From contig NC_058162.1 of the NCBI RefSeq assembly GCF_020080835.1, positions 11,113,323-11,177,322 on the forward strand: DNA of 64,000 nucleotides. Reading direction: 5' to 3'. How positions within the stretch are numbered: position 1 is the first letter of the stretch; each line of letters begins with the position of its first letter. Under the pieces are notes generated by a model. It did no database searches and was not told where the DNA came from. It saw only the letters and a list, made by a program, of their open reading frames with translations. A program made the position numbers and the translations under genes. The stretch is from Cotesia glomerata. Lineage: Eukaryota > Arthropoda > Insecta > Hymenoptera > Braconidae. Shown here in pieces: positions 11,395 to 23,883 of this stretch.

Positions 11395-11600
11395 GACAGC
11401 TTCTTGGACAGCTTCTTGGACAGCTTCTCCTTGAAAATTGTGGCCTGTGATCCGTGAACTGCCTCCTGTAGATGCCGTTGACTAGACACCCTTGGACAGC
11501 TTCTCCTTGAAAGTCGTTGACTGTGATCCGTGAACTGCCTTCCGTAGATACAGTTGACTAGACACCCTTGGACAGCTTCTCCTTGAACGACTTCCTCTGA
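11395..11600. repeat. Tandem repeat with CTTGGACAGCTTCTCCTTGAA
   Basis: The phrase GGACAGCTTCTCCTTGAA recurs near 11417, 11493 and 11571, with about 77-bp spacing. Between copies lie TGTGATCCGTGAACTGCC and GTTGACTAGACACCC. It sits in the loop of the 9996-12497 element and has no ORF. Confidence 0.75.
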
Positions 11601-12502
11601 ATCTGTGAATTACACCAAATAAAAGAGCTAAAGCTCTTGTGTCAGGTATAATCTGAGAACGCTTTCGTTTTTCAACTCAGATCTTTGGAAGATTTTACCG
11701 CTGCACAAAATCGTTTATATCAGCGAATAATTCCGCTGTACACGCGAGCGCGGAGCGCGACTGTGCGTGCCCTCACGGCAGACTGCCGAACTAATGTACG
11801 AACTTAGAATAAATTTGCTGCTTTATAAATTTTTATCTTTTCACTTGTTTAATAAATAAATAAATAAATTTATTTATTTATTTAATTTTTTTTTTTTTTT
11901 TTTTTTTAAGAATAAATTACTCCCGTTACAATTTAATATTTTCATGTCGTGCATTTGATTTTTAAATACTCAAAATTACAATATTATGTATCTGCATAAC
12001 TTTATCTTATATAGAAGTTGCAAAAAACAAAAAAAAATTTTTTTTTGAAATTCAAAAATTCATATATTTGAAAAAAAAAACACCTTTCCAAAAATTTCAG
12101 GATCTTTTAAGATCAGTACAAGGTATTATACAAAAAAAATTAAGCCAAAATTTAAATGGCGCTCTTCATTTTTGACGATTTTAAAAAATTCAAAATTTGG
12201 CATTTTTCAGAATTTTTTTCCAAAATATTTTTTTTTTCAATAGCCCTAAGTGTCCCCTTTCAAACAAACGAAAGATCATTCCTGTATCTATAATAGCATT
12301 CGAGATATTGCAAAAATAAAATTGAAAAACTGGAAAAATCGCGAAATTTTGAATTTGCATATCTTTTGAAAAAAATTTTTTTATTTTTTTTCCTTTGGCA
12401 GAACTTCGTTTTATGATAAAAGAAAACTTCTGACCAAAATTCATCCAAATCGAAAGGGGTCGATTCCAAATATTGGTCGATTTGACATGGAATGACCTAG
12501 AT

Positions 12503-13381
12503 ATAAAAAGAAAAATATAAAAACTTTACTCATAATTTTATGAAATTTATTCCTATACCACTATGCTATGGCTTATAGGAATAACACTCATAACCATAAC
12601 TATAGAAAATTTTTAGAGTAATTATGGGAATGTTACCCTTAATATTTTTAATCCTCCAATCGAGTTTAAAGTTCATAGAACGAAAATTCAAAAAATTTAT
12701 CTTTAAGAAATCTCATTCCATTTCGAATGCCGAATGACCTTTTCAGATAGATTTCTTTATATATCTAGCTATTGTAGCCGGTCTTATGTCGCAATTTTAA
12801 GAAAATTGTGTTATAATTCAATTTTATCGAAATAACTTTTCAGCCATGAAAGATAGCTCAAATCTATTACCTAAATTTATTTGAATGTATACATAACTAT
12901 CATAAATTTACGCTAATATTGTTCGTCCACTTTTATTGATAATTTCAATTTTTTTATGACTGAAAATTTTTAACAAATCTATTTTAGCCTTCATATTCAA
13001 ATCACTCTTATACATAATCAGGATGATTACGTTTATAAAATAAATTGCGATTAACTCTGCAATAATATTATTTCTTCTTTAAATAACATATTTTCTCAAT
13101 ATTAATCCAAGAAATCTACCTTTCTATGTCAGGTGTGGCCGAATGGCGCGTTTTTGTCAACATTAATTATAATAAATCGACAAGGAGTTAGGTAGCCATT
13201 CGAGATATCAAATTCTTTAGGGACAGAACAAATATATATGCAAAAAAATGCAAAAAATGCTACTTAATTAGTGGATTATTTCCTCAAGTTATCGTGTTTT
13301 TAAGCTACACACTGTTTATGGTGTTTCATAAAGTTGACGAGAAAAAGTTTCGATTCATTTTGATGATTTTCTCGTTTCTAT
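12503..13381. other. Intergenic, no gene seen
   Basis: A+T-rich unique-looking sequence. It contains small word repeats such as TTATGGGAA / TTCCTATA near 12545-12660, reminiscent of the 25.6-28 kb element, but no clear ends. Confidence 0.35.
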
Positions 13382-13383
13382 TA

Positions 13384-15060
13384 CACAGTAAAAAATTTTG
13401 TGTAAAATCAACACAATCCTAGTGTTAGAATCCGTCAACACAATTTTAGTGTTAATTTTCAACACAAAAAATAGTGTTGAATTTTTAACACAAATATTGT
13501 GTCAAAATTAACAGTAATTTTGTGTCAACTGTATCTAACACTAAAATTGTGTTGATTTTACACAAAATAAGTGTTAACTTACTTATTATTTGAGTTTGAA
13601 TATAAAGGTTAGGGAATTATTTAAAAATAAATAAATTTTTCATGGTTATTAAGAAAATTAGTTTATTTCATTTCTTTAAATTTGAGTCAAGTACCAATAG
13701 TCTTCAACTTAAATATATGATTTACTCATCTTAAACTTACTTAATGCTTAATTTATTTTTTATAAATTAATAACAATAATTAGTAATCATCACAGAATTT
13801 TCGGCATCCAATTCGTGCGATTCCCAGCTTTTAATGTATGGTAAATCTAAAACATTGATGACAAATGTCTGACATGTTTGTTCAGTAGCGTAACCAAAAC
13901 ATAAACATAATATTTCGTTGTGAACTATCAGTCATCTTTATAAAAAATAAAACTAGTGTCAGAAAATATAAAATAAAAATGCAAAAGAAAAACATAAAAT
14001 CAATAAATTTTTTGATATTTTTTTTTATGAATTTGTTAAATTAACAGAGAAATTGTTCAAAGTCTGTCATTTTTAATAACTATTATAAATTTTATCGTTA
14101 ACCCTTCAGAACTCTCGCAAAATGATTTACTATCATTACTCGCGCGATGAGAAAAACTCACGCCTTTTGTGGGAGCGCACGCATGCTTATAGCCCCTTTA
14201 ATTTAAAAAATCTCAAACAAGATAAATTTTTTAAAACAAAAAAAATTGACTTATTTAAAAATAATAATTAATAATAATACATCCAAACATAAATGCACTA
14301 TTACGGAAACCTCCGCTGTACCTATCAGACCCGATTTTTTAAATTCTGACCCCCCTACTTTACTATTGCGATGAGAAAATATCTCACAGAGTTAATAAAA
14401 TTTATTTTATTTTTTTATAGTATAGAACAATTAAAATAATAATATTGCAGTCTGAAATAATATTAATTTTTTGGCAAATAGAAAAAAAATCATATAGTCA
14501 TTCCATTTGAAATTTGAAAGAAAATTTGAGTTATTGATGAGCGTGAGAGAAAATCTCATAGCGAGAGTGCTGAAGGGTTAAATAATATTTTATTTAGTAA
14601 ATTTATTATAGGAAAGTGAGGTTAGTTGATCATTTTATATGATTATAAATACAGTAAACTTTTACTTACTTTAATGAATATCAAATTTACTTTTTTTTAT
14701 TGAAAACAACCTGGTACTTTTATCAAATATATTTAAGTAAACTATTTTTCACAATATTTAACACTTTAATTTATACGTACGCGTGGTTAAATAGCTGTCC
14801 GGTAATACAATGCATTTGGTGCGTAAACTGAAGAAAGAACGTGCTAACAACACAAATTTAGTGTTAATATTTCCCGCTTAGCACTAATTTTATGTCATTT
14901 TATCTAGTGACACACAAAAAGTGTTGATATCGTGAAAACAACACTATTTTAATGTTAAAATTCAGGTAACACAAAAAAGTGTCAAATTAACACACAAAAA
15001 TCAACACACAATTTTTCAACACACCGTTTTTGACGCAAATACACAATATTTTTTACTGTG
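13384..15060. mobile_element. Word-array element, word AACACAATTTTAGTGTT
   Basis: Inverted ends CACAGTAAAAAATTTTGTGT (13384) and ACACAATATTTTTTACTGTG (to 15060) are flanked by TA on both sides (13382-13383, 15061-15062). The first ~200 bp and last ~200 bp are arrays of the word AACAC.AATTTTAGTGTTAA in both orientations. The middle (13600-14840) is A+T-rich without coding sequence. This looks like a non-autonomous DNA transposon with subterminal binding-site arrays (inference). Confidence 0.8.
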
Positions 15061-15062
15061 TA

Positions 15063-15483
15063 TGCTCAATCTATTTTTTTAAATTATAGAATTAATGTTC
15101 ATTAAATTTTCTGTACAATGATTTATAAATTGTGTTGGCTCATAAAATAGAGTGTAAAAATAAAAATCGTTGCAGAAAGGAGGCGAAAAAATTGTTTCCA
15201 CTGTTGAGCACTCTCTAATGTTTTGTATTATGAATAATGCAATAATATTAACGACTTAGGCTTATAGTTCCAGCAACGGAATAATTGTCACGAAAACAAC
15301 GAAACTTTAAACTCAACTGATGAAATGCGCGAACAAAAAATGCTATGAACGCTATTTAGTATGCCGCTACAATAACAGGACACAGTTAAACAGGTAATCT
15401 TAACAGTAATTTTTACTGTAATTATTTTTCATACGATTTTCCATATAGATTTTCATTTATGAAAGCTATTGACAGTCATTCTA
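15063..15483. other. Spacer between two word-array elements
   Basis: No ORF. 15400-15420 has a short palindrome, AACAGTAATTTTTACTGT. Nothing else supported. Confidence 0.35.
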
Positions 15484-17159
15484 CCCTGGCGGTTTTGTGG
15501 TCACGGTGAAAATACTATGGAAAGTCGGTAGTTCCCTCTATGGTCAACAGTGAGAACTTAGTATTACAGTAGTAATTTCACGGTGAAACATTGGTGACTT
15601 TGTTTCATTTCACTACTGTTAAAATATGGTATATATCAGATTATTAGACCTTGGTAAAATGGTTCAAATGACATTTTTATATGGCAACTATGGAGTGAAA
15701 CCATAGTAAAAAGTTTATAAATGTATAGTTATTTGACAGTCAAAGCACTGTTGTTACACAGTAAAATAAGAGTGAATCCAAAGTCGTTTCACCGTCGTTT
15801 CACCGTCGTTTCACGTTCCTTCCTTTGTCGAATAACGCTCCTTTGACCGCCTTTGTATAACCTACTCATAAAAAATCCCATTTGAAAATGCTAAAATTCT
15901 CCAAAATGAAAAATTTAGTATTTTTAGGACAATAATAATTTTAAGTAGTATTTACGGATTTTTTTTTAACTTATTAATTACTAACTCATTGATACACTAC
16001 TAAGCCTGTACAACCCGGCGTGAGTTATGAGCACTGATGTTCACTGAAAATTAAATTTCAGCTCACACCGGGACTCGTACCCACGCCTCACCAGTCTCAA
16101 GCAAGCATGACGAGCGTTGTACCGCTTAGCCATGGGACTGTCTACTAAATGGTAGTGAGTTTGAATGAATATTTTTAGACAGGGGCAGGCAGTTTTTTAA
16201 TTAAAAGTTGATGAAATTTTCTTTTATATTTATACCATTATAATTAAGGACGTTTTTCATGGTATCTTGAAATATCCTGATTCTGTAAAAACATATAATT
16301 AAAATTTTTATTTCATAAGCTTTCCTTCATTTGTGTTTATCATATAAATATTGATGTGATTATTAAATTTATTAACTGTCGAATAGTGTCAAAAATAAAT
16401 ATTTTTTCATCACTCTGTAAGTTATTATGTTTTTCAGCTTTTAACGCTGACATTTTTTAAATATATTTCTGAACAGTTATTTGAAATAAACTGTGGCCTT
16501 GCATTGATGATATACATGGATTCTTTTGAATTTATTATCACCGTGATAAGTGACGTGTTATTTTTTTAATCGAGCGAAAAAATATTAATTTGTAAATGAA
16601 ATTTTTTAAAGCGTTTATTTAAAAAATTTTTTTATTCTGAAAATTAACTACAAATAACTAAATTTAATGTGAAATATCAATAGAGTTCAGCACTCTACAC
16701 TGTTTATAAAATAATAATTGAACAGCATTTACATCATTTGTCCGGAAGAAAACGAACGAGTATATACCGTGAAAAGAAGTTTATTTTACCGTGAGTTGAC
16801 GGTCGAACGATCATCGAACTATAGTAGGTCCACAGTGATATCACTATGAGTTTATGAGGTGTTCACTTTGAAAAAATCATTTTTCCGCAGTAGAAGCACG
16901 CCATACTGACAACAGAAATGCTAAAGTTCCACGAATTAGAAACGGTCTTTTCACCATAGAACTGCTGATAAGTCAACATTTATCTACTATCCGTAGTTAG
17001 TGACGCAATAGAACGAATATACTGTTTTTCGACAGTGATTTCACCGTACTACAACCCTAACTAGATAGTGAAATAGCCGTCACGTGAAACGACCGTGAAT
17101 CGACCATCTTTTCACTATGGAGTCACCGCGGATTTACCGTAAGCATGAAACCGCCAGGG
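15484..17159. mobile_element. Word-array element, CCCTGGCGGTTT ends, word TTTCACCGTGA
   Basis: Inverted ends CCCTGGCGGTTT (15484) and AAACCGCCAGGG (to 17159) are flanked by TA on both sides (15482-15483, 17160-17161). Both subterminal zones (15500-15830 and 16750-17150) are packed with short words such as CACGGTGAAA, TCACTATGG and TTTCACCGTCG, including three tandem CGTTTCAC units near 15784-15815. The middle contains a tRNA-like segment on the - strand. Confidence 0.8.
16060..16140 (-). repeat. tRNA-like sequence (SINE head), - strand
   Basis: Read on the - strand it has an A box (TGGCTAAGCGG) and a B box (GGTACGAGTCC) at tRNA spacing, after GTCCCA and before a GGTGTGAGCTG end. The acceptor ends pair poorly and no clean anticodon arm is seen, so a tRNA-derived SINE remnant or tRNA pseudogene is more likely than a working tRNA. 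Confidence 0.55.
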
Positions 17160-17240
17160 TAATTTGTTTGCAATGACATTCGACCCAGATTTTTATTGCA
17201 AAGTTTTAGAAACATATCATGTGGAATAAATAGCTAATAT

Positions 17241-18995
17241 CACGGAGAAAAAAGTGTTGCTATTATCATGATACAGTATAGTGATGATCACGATCCACGT
17301 ATGACTATACTTTAAATGCGCATATGTCCAATCCTGTGGATCGTGATTATCACGATCCACATGGATTCGGATATCGAATGTCTATATATTGCTATGGTTT
17401 ATAGATGATTATTAGTTGTTTTTGATTAAATGTTAATTATATGTTATTGCAGATTACTTTTTTTTTTAGTTTTTTCGTATATTATTGTTATAAACATAAA
17501 TACGAATTCCTTGTATAGCTTGATTAGTTTAAAATTTTTGTGTACTTTATTTGACAGTCAAGAATTATGTTAGGTTTAAAAATGTTTAAATAATGACTGA
17601 CAGCAGTTGGAATTTATTTTATATGACTTTTTTTTTTTTTATTTTTAAAAATATTAGCCTAGAAATTTGTATTATTGATATATTCATTAAAAATACGCAA
17701 TTATTTTTATCATGAGAAAAATATTTTTTAATGGAATTTTCACTTCTTTATTACTCCATGTACTTTATAAAAAAAATAACATATTTTTGCGTAAAGTAGT
17801 ATGGGATCAAATTATTTATGCTAAAAAAACCTTTTATGAAAACACAAATGTTATTTATTTAATACAATATATAATGTTCATTGTTTTTCTTTATCGACGC
17901 AGTAGAATTATATACAATAACCACGGACACAGCATTAACACAGTTAACATAGGAAGATTTATTTCTTTACTAGACCTTCAAAAAATGACACGAGTTTTTC
18001 AAGATTCCACTCGAGTTATTTATCAACAACCCAATTGTCCATATCGCTGTTATTATAAATTGGTGCAATTATCGCTATTTCATCACCAAAATTGTAAATA
18101 AATAAACTCGTGAGTTTCAGACTTGGTTATGTGTAGTGGCGCTGAACGCGTCGTGGATAGTGATAATCACGATCCGTTTCGCTGTACACAGAAAAAAAGA
18201 TTTCTTGACTGGAGAATAAAATTCTTGGCTCAAGTAAATTTTCGGGTGCCCGAAGGAAGACCGAAGTTGTCTTGGCCGAAGTAAAAATTTTTCTTGAAAT
18301 TCTATTCTTGGTGGAAGTAATTTTTCTTAATTCAAATTATCATAAATACTTGATACAATAAATTTTTATATTGGATCAAGATTTTGAGATACTCTAGGGA
18401 AGCAGCGCCACCTACTTCAGCTGAGAAAAAAATTTTCTCACCTTGAGAAAATTTTTCTCTTGAATATTTGATACCCATTTTAGAATATTTTAGCACGCAA
18501 TTATACATATTGAATGAAAGAAAATGGTTCAATATTATTTGATCTTCCCATTCGACATGTTTGTCAATAAAAATATTAATGAAAATTTATTATCGAGATA
18601 TTTAATTTTTTGGAGCAAGAGAAAAATTTTCTCAAGACAAGAAAATTTTCTTGATTCAAATAAATTGTCTTGGATCAAGATACGTATTTCTTGAAGCAAG
18701 AGAATTAATTTTGTTGGGATAAGTGAAATTTCTTGTGTCAAAAAAAATTTTTTTTTTCGCCCAAGAAAATAATTAGCAAGAAAAATATTTTCTTGGTTCA
18801 AGTGAACCATTCTTTCTGTGTAGTAAGAAAACGTTTTGAGATATTCACTATACAGTTGAGCGTGGTATTCAGTATTCACTGTTTCGAGCATAACTGTATT
18901 CGTATAGTGAATATGACAATACTGTTTTGAGCTAATCACGATACTTCGTTCACGATCCACTGGATCGCTATAATAGCAATACTTTTTTCTCCGTG
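17241..18995. mobile_element. Word-array element, word GTGATAATCACGATCCAC
   Basis: Inverted ends CACGGAGAAAAAAGTGTTGC (17241) and AGCAATACTTTTTTCTCCGTG (to 18995, one mismatch) are flanked by AT on both sides (17239-17240, 18996-18997), so this duplication is not TA. Words such as GATCACGATCCAC and GGATCGTGATTATCACG fill 17280-17370 and recur at 18155-18180 and 18930-18970. A second element (18187-18820) is nested inside. A 129-codon ORF (17712-18101) lies in the middle but shows no recognisable domain; I do not call it a gene. Confidence 0.8.
18187..18820. mobile_element. Nested word-array element, word CTTGAGCAAGAAAATTTTCTTG
   Basis: Ends CACAGAAAAAAAGATTTCTT (18187) and TTCTTTCTGTG (to 18820) are flanked by TA on both sides (18185-18186, 18821-18822). 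The interior repeats CTTGA..CAAGAAAATTTTCTTG words throughout. It lies inside the 17241-18995 element. A related copy with almost the same right two-thirds is at 26512-27434. Confidence 0.8.
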
Positions 18996-18997
18996 AT

Positions 18998-19880
18998 CGA
19001 TTTCAACTGTACTTGACGTTTAAAAAAATTCAAATCATTGTATACACGGTTAATTATGTGTATATGTAAGCCATTTTCTTTTACACAGCGACTATTTTGT
19101 GTCTCAACAGTCGAAATGCAAATATCGTAAACTATCGCTTGTGAAGATAACGAGTTCTAGGGCGGTATAAATAACGTCGGTAAAACCTTCGTTGTTCCAT
19201 TCTTTTCGCTCACGCTCGTTTCCACAATCGTAGAATGGGTAATGGAGCGGAGTGAGGAATTTGCATGATACTAGATATACTAGTCAGGTTGCCGGTTGAC
19301 GATCGACATTGCACACAGAATGTTCATTCAAAAAATAATCGATCGAATTCATCCTTCTGTAAAGAATCGTTTTAGTGTCCAAACAATTACTCGGTTTTTT
19401 TTTATATTAAAATATTTTTGTTTTTATAAGTTTCTGAATAAAAAAAAAATTAGTTTACAAATACGATAGAATGAAGGAATAAGAAGACTGTACTTGCAGT
19501 TGTAGATTATGTTATTTCTTCCTTAGTCATATTTATACACTTATTCTAGTTAAAGTTATCAGATAAAATAAATATGATCAACATAATATGCTTAACTACC
19601 ATAGCAAGGCGTCAAAAAGACTGTTGGCATATGGATTTAATTTGATGAAAGGCAAGTAGCTTACGGACAGACCACTTGATCCCCATGAACTCGTTTCCTG
19701 CACCCAGCCTGGCTGACTTAGTCATCTTCTACGAAAACTTACGGAAGTAAACAAGGAAACGGAACGATCCCATTAGTATAATGGAAAAACCAGCTGTTCA
19801 CTATTCTCATCTTGTAATTTCTCTTTATTTTTATACATAATCTTTTCCTTGTCTGGTAAATCATAAAGAAAATATTATTT
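18998..19880. other. Intergenic, no gene seen
   Basis: Slightly less A+T-rich at 19140-19320 (for example GTTCTAGGGCGGTATAAATAACGTCGG, which includes a TATAAA-like box), but no initiator, exon or ORF could be tied to it. Confidence 0.3.
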
Positions 19881-20217
19881 ACCGTAAGATGGACAGTGGC
19901 GTTGTTTGCTCGGTGGGTCTTATATACGTGACTGAATAAAGTAGTCAGTACTTGTCTCGGATAGCTTAACTGGTAGAGCCCTTGGCGCGTAACCGAGAGA
20001 TCTGGGTTCGATTCCCAGTCTGGGCTGTCTGATTATTTTTTCAATTACGGAAAAATTCCCACTGAGTAGGTCCCCCCTTTCCCCTATCCGTTCTTTCCCA
20101 ACTCCCTTAAAATTTGCTTTGATATGGCGTATATAATATAATATAATATAATATAATATAATATAATATAATATAATATAATATAATATAATATAATATA
20201 ATATAATATAATATAAT
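19881..20217 (+). mobile_element. tRNA-derived SINE with (TATAA)n tail
   Basis: A 5' segment (ACCGTAAGATGGAC...) leads to a tRNA-like body (19954-20027) with a good A box (TAGCTTAACTGG) and B box (GGTTCGATTCC), then a ~100-bp unrelated 3' segment and a long (TATAA)n tract (20130-20217). The same 5' segment, body and 3' segment recur at 62126-62562. The anticodon loop would be CGCGTAA, lacking U33, and the acceptor stem is poor, so it is not a working tRNA gene. Confidence 0.75.
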
Positions 20218-20420
20218 CTTAAAGAAAATCTAGGTTGTTGATAGTTTGATCACCTTTGTTAGAAATTTTTGGATTGTTTCCAGAAAATTTTTGTCATTCT
20301 GATATAACTAGAGCATTAGATTTTTTTTATTCTGTCTCTTGAGATTCTTGTATGCGGGGAGCTTAACGTTCTAGGAATTCACTGGTCAAATTTAGACGTT
20401 GTGCGCATCGTGCAGTGTCT

Positions 20421-20501
20421 TCATGCTTCCTGTTTCATGAATTTGCGGTAGTAACCAATTGCATCTCTCTCATGCTTGGCTAATTCGTAGTTCAATAGCT
20501 G
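20421..20501 (-). pseudogene. Possible short protein-coding remnant, - strand
   Basis: On the - strand, 26 codons read QLLNYELAKHERDAIGYYRK... and end at a TGA. The composition looks like real protein (charged, few low-complexity residues), unlike nearby chance ORFs. Two stops lie directly upstream. It could be the last exon or a decayed copy of a gene I do not recognise, or chance. Confidence 0.2.
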
Positions 20502-21665
20502 CTATCAGATTTCATGAGAATTATCTGCGGGGAGAAACGCAGTAAAAAATGATAATGACGATGATGGGAATTATTTGAAAAAAAAATAAATAAAAATGAA
20601 ATTCTGATGAAAGATTGACCCTGCATACCATCCCTGGAATTCCTTGCTATGTTTGAGTTCAAAACATTCAAAAATTTGTTCATACTTAAGTTTTGTACAT
20701 TTTGAGCATCTTCGAGTTCGAAAATCTAGTAGATATGTTAACCCTATACTGGTTACCCTATGAGCGTGACGCCGCGCTCAATTATATTTTGTTTATTACA
20801 TCTTCAATATTTACTAAAATTATTCAAAAAAATTTGACTTTGTTCCTTGAACATTTTAGAATATATTAATAATTTTTTCAAACATCTTCGAAAACGTTAA
20901 ATTGCTGAAAAAAAATTTCTTAAAAAAATTTGCGGGGCTTTCCTCATCGCTTGACCAAAGTCGTAAGTAGTTTTTTGACCGCGGCGTTGCCGAAAACACC
21001 TCTAGTCTCTGCCTGTCAAATGTGTATGAACTGGCAACACTGTACGCTCTAAAAGCATTGCGGCAAATCCCTCATCACTCGACCAAAGTCGTTAGGTCGC
21101 GTTTGTTGACCAGTCTAGGGTTAAAAATACTATTTTGATATCTCCCGAACGAATCAACCGATTTTTAAACAGTTTGTGACAGTCAATGTTATTTTTTGTG
21201 GTTCCGAGTTCATTAAATTTTGGAAGTGATCGGTATAACAATTCAAAAACAAAATTTTTTGAAAATTTTCAAGTACACACGAAACCTAAGGCAAATTAAT
21301 ATAACTTTTAGGTATGCCCCATACATCAGGAATGAACACACATAAAAATTTAAAATATCTTCGTGAGAGTAGTTATAATAGCCATCTAGGACCTTATAAC
21401 GTGGAGATCTAATAAGAACTCAATTTTTAACAATCCGGCAGAAGCGAATGACTTTCCAATATTTTTATTAAATCATTGACTTTCATAGCGGAAGGTTAAA
21501 AAAATGATTTTTAATATAGAATATAACATTAATTGTTTGTTTTTAGTGCATTTGTTTAAATCAGTAAGGTGATTTCCGACTATTTGGTTAGTCATTGTTT
21601 ATAGCAGTAATAATTTGTATCGAGAGCGATGACGATTACTTGTTAGTGTTATTATATCAGGGATT
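20502..21665. other. Intergenic with diverged repeat pieces
   Basis: 21120-21260 (CTCCCGAACGAATCAACCG) resembles part B of the TTAACTTCCCGC-type repeat, and 21360-21430 (ACGTGGAGATCTAATAAGAACTC) resembles part A. These look like old, eroded pieces. No gene. Confidence 0.4.
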
Positions 21666-22164
21666 CCCGATGAAAAAAGTTTTTGTCTAATTATATATGA
21701 TCATATATAATTATATATGATCATACATGGTTATATATAGCGTCATATATAATTATATATAGGCCTATACATGATTAGATCTGATCATACCTGGTTGTTA
21801 TAACCCCATATATAATCATATATAAGTCTATATATGATCAGATCTGATTATATATAAGTCTATATATAATTAGATCTGATCATACCTGGCTGTTATAATC
21901 CCATATATAAGTCTATATATGATCAGATCTGATTGTATATGTCTGTATATAATTAGATCTAATCATACCTGTCTGTTATAACCCCATATATAATCATATA
22001 TGAGTCTATATATGATCAGATCTGATTATATATAAGTCTATATATAATTAGATCTGATCATACCTGGCTGTTATAATCCCATATATAAGTCTATATATGA
22101 TCAGATCTGATTATATATGTCTATATATAATCAGATCTGATAATATATAGGTCTATATATAATT

Positions 22165-23883
22165 CCAAAATTTTCAAATAATTTTAATAATACATGAATA
22201 AATAACTGAAAATTACATTTCATGATAAATTTATAAATCATACACAAAAGATTTTTTTATTTGGCATAATATTGCATGAAAAAGAATAACAATATCAATT
22301 TCATATTGTATTTAAAAAATAAAAAAAAAATTTACTTTTTGTAAATTTTAAACCGGATAAAACACGGTAACCGATTGGTTCTTCAACTTTATTTTTTTTT
22401 TAAGTTTTTTAAAAATGTAAAGTAGTTCGAAAAATATGTAAAATTTATTTATTTTCATTTAATTAATAAAAAAATTAATTTTTTAAATAAAAAATTCTAA
22501 AATACTAATTTCTCAATTAAAAAAAATTTTGTGAAAAAATTGAAAAGTACATAATTAATTGAATAGTTTTAGAGCAACATTGAAGATTTTATTTTAAATT
22601 CATACATTTTACCTTTTTATAATTTATACCGTAAATCTGCCATTAAATATATTAGATAAAAAAAATTGAAAATGTCGCAGTATAGATGCCGTAAGGGCGT
22701 ATAAAAATTATACGCCCTTATAGCATCCGGGAACCATAAGGGCGTATAATAAAAATTTAATTTTTTTTTCTAAGTCCAAAAAAAATTTTTAGTTTGGAAA
22801 AAATTTTTTTTTGCCCTCCGGGTGGAAAGTGGCAACTTTCGTCCCGCTGCGCTAAACTAAGTTGCCGATTTCCGCCTTCGTCGGACAAAAAAATAGTATA
22901 CACTCCACGGGAAAAAAAGTAAGAAATGTCTCAGATCACATGTTTGTTGAACAATTACATGTGATCTGAGATATTTCTTACTTTACTTCCCTAGGTGTGT
23001 AATATACTATTTTTTGCATTTCTTGCCGTTTCAGATATAATTAAGTTAATTATAAAAAAAAAAAAGTTTTTTATACGCGCTTATGGCTCCCAGGATCCTA
23101 CTCGGATGCCATAAGGGCGTATAACAAAAATTCTGTTTTTTTTAAGTCCAAAAAAATTATTAGTTTGAAAAAAATTTTTTTTTTTTGCATTTCTATAAGT
23201 TTCATACAAAAATACATCGGTTGCCAAAAAAAAAATTATTTTTTACGCCCTTAAATTTTTTCTTCAAACTAAAAATTTTTCTTGGACTTGGAAAAAAAAA
23301 TTGAATTTTTATTATGCACCCTTATGGTTCCCGGGTGCTATAAGGGCGTATAATTTTTATACGCCCTTATGGCACCTATAACGCGATATTTAAAATTTTT
23401 TTTATTTAATATATTTCATGGCAGATTTATGGTATAAATTATAAAAAGGTAAAATGTATGAATTTAAAATAAAATCTTCAAAGTTGCTCTAAAACTTTTC
23501 AATTTTTTCACAAAATTTTTTTTAATTAAGAAAATAAATATTTTAGAATTTTTTATTTTAAAAATTAATTTTTTTATTAATTAAATGAAAATAAATAAAT
23601 TTTACATATTTTTCGAATTATTCTACATATTTAAAAAACTTAAAAAAAAAAATTATTGTTGTAGAACCAATCGGTTACCGTGTTTTATCCGGTTTGAAAT
23701 TTACAAAAAGTAAATTTTTTTTATTTTTTAAATACAATATGAAATTGATATTATTATTTATTTTCATGCAATATATTATTATGCCAAATGAAAAAATTTT
23801 TTGTCTATGATTTATAAATTTACCATGAAATGTAATTTTCAGTTATTTATTCATGTATTATTAAAATTATTTGAGAATTTTGG
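22165..23883. mobile_element. Fold-back element with ~640-bp inverted arms
   Basis: The left end CCAAAATTTTCAAATAATTT is mirrored at the right end, and the arms stay paired inward for roughly 640 bp (22165-22806 against about 23250-23883), with small differences. Near the inner ends are repeated GGGCGTATAA / TTATACGCCC dyads (22690-22750, 23110, 23335-23370). The loop holds a two-stem MITE (22813-23010). No transposase is visible and flanks give no clean target duplication. Confidence 0.8.
22813..23010 (+). mobile_element. Two-stem MITE, copy 2 (short loop)
   Basis: The same two-stem layout as 10795-11010, with a diverged stem A and an intact stem B. Here the loop reads TGTTTGTTGAACAATTACATG: the 20-nt CCTCGGCTGCGCCTCGGCC-type hairpin present in the other two copies is absent. 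Confidence 0.8.

Larger units (their letters stand above)
9996..12497. mobile_element. 2.5-kb DNA element with ~560-bp inverted arms
   Basis: The left arm (9996-10560) begins GGTCATTCCATGTCAAATC; the right arm (11934-12497) is its inverted copy and ends GATTTGACATGGAATGACC. Both arms hold the same phrases (CGACCCCTTTCGATTTGG, AAGATCAGTACAAGG, ATGCACGACGTGAAAATATT in inverse order). TAGAT flanks both sides (9991-9995 and 12498-12502), a candidate 5-bp target duplication. The loop carries a two-stem MITE and a tandem repeat. No transposase ORF is left; the short ORFs in the arms mirror each other and are probably not genes. Confidence 0.75.

Noticed and set aside
10023..12469. Similar 60-84-codon ORFs on opposite strands near 10.0 and 12.3 kb
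   Set aside because: They are mirror images within the inverted arms of a transposon and have no domain.
13384..15060. Tc1/mariner MITE on the basis of TA flanks
   Set aside because: Sister elements with the same style of ends have AT, GA, TT, AA or CG flanks, so TA alone is not diagnostic here.
17712..18101. 129-codon ORF in a word-array element
   Set aside because: No domain, A+T-biased codons, lies in non-coding filler of the element; likely chance.
19954..20027. Working tRNA gene
   Set aside because: Good A and B boxes, but poor acceptor pairing, no U33 and several copies sharing a 3' segment; a SINE body.
21690..22160. CRISPR-like array of repeated words
   Set aside because: Repeats are degenerate, in both orientations, without regular spacers; this is eukaryotic DNA and the array belongs to a transposon end.
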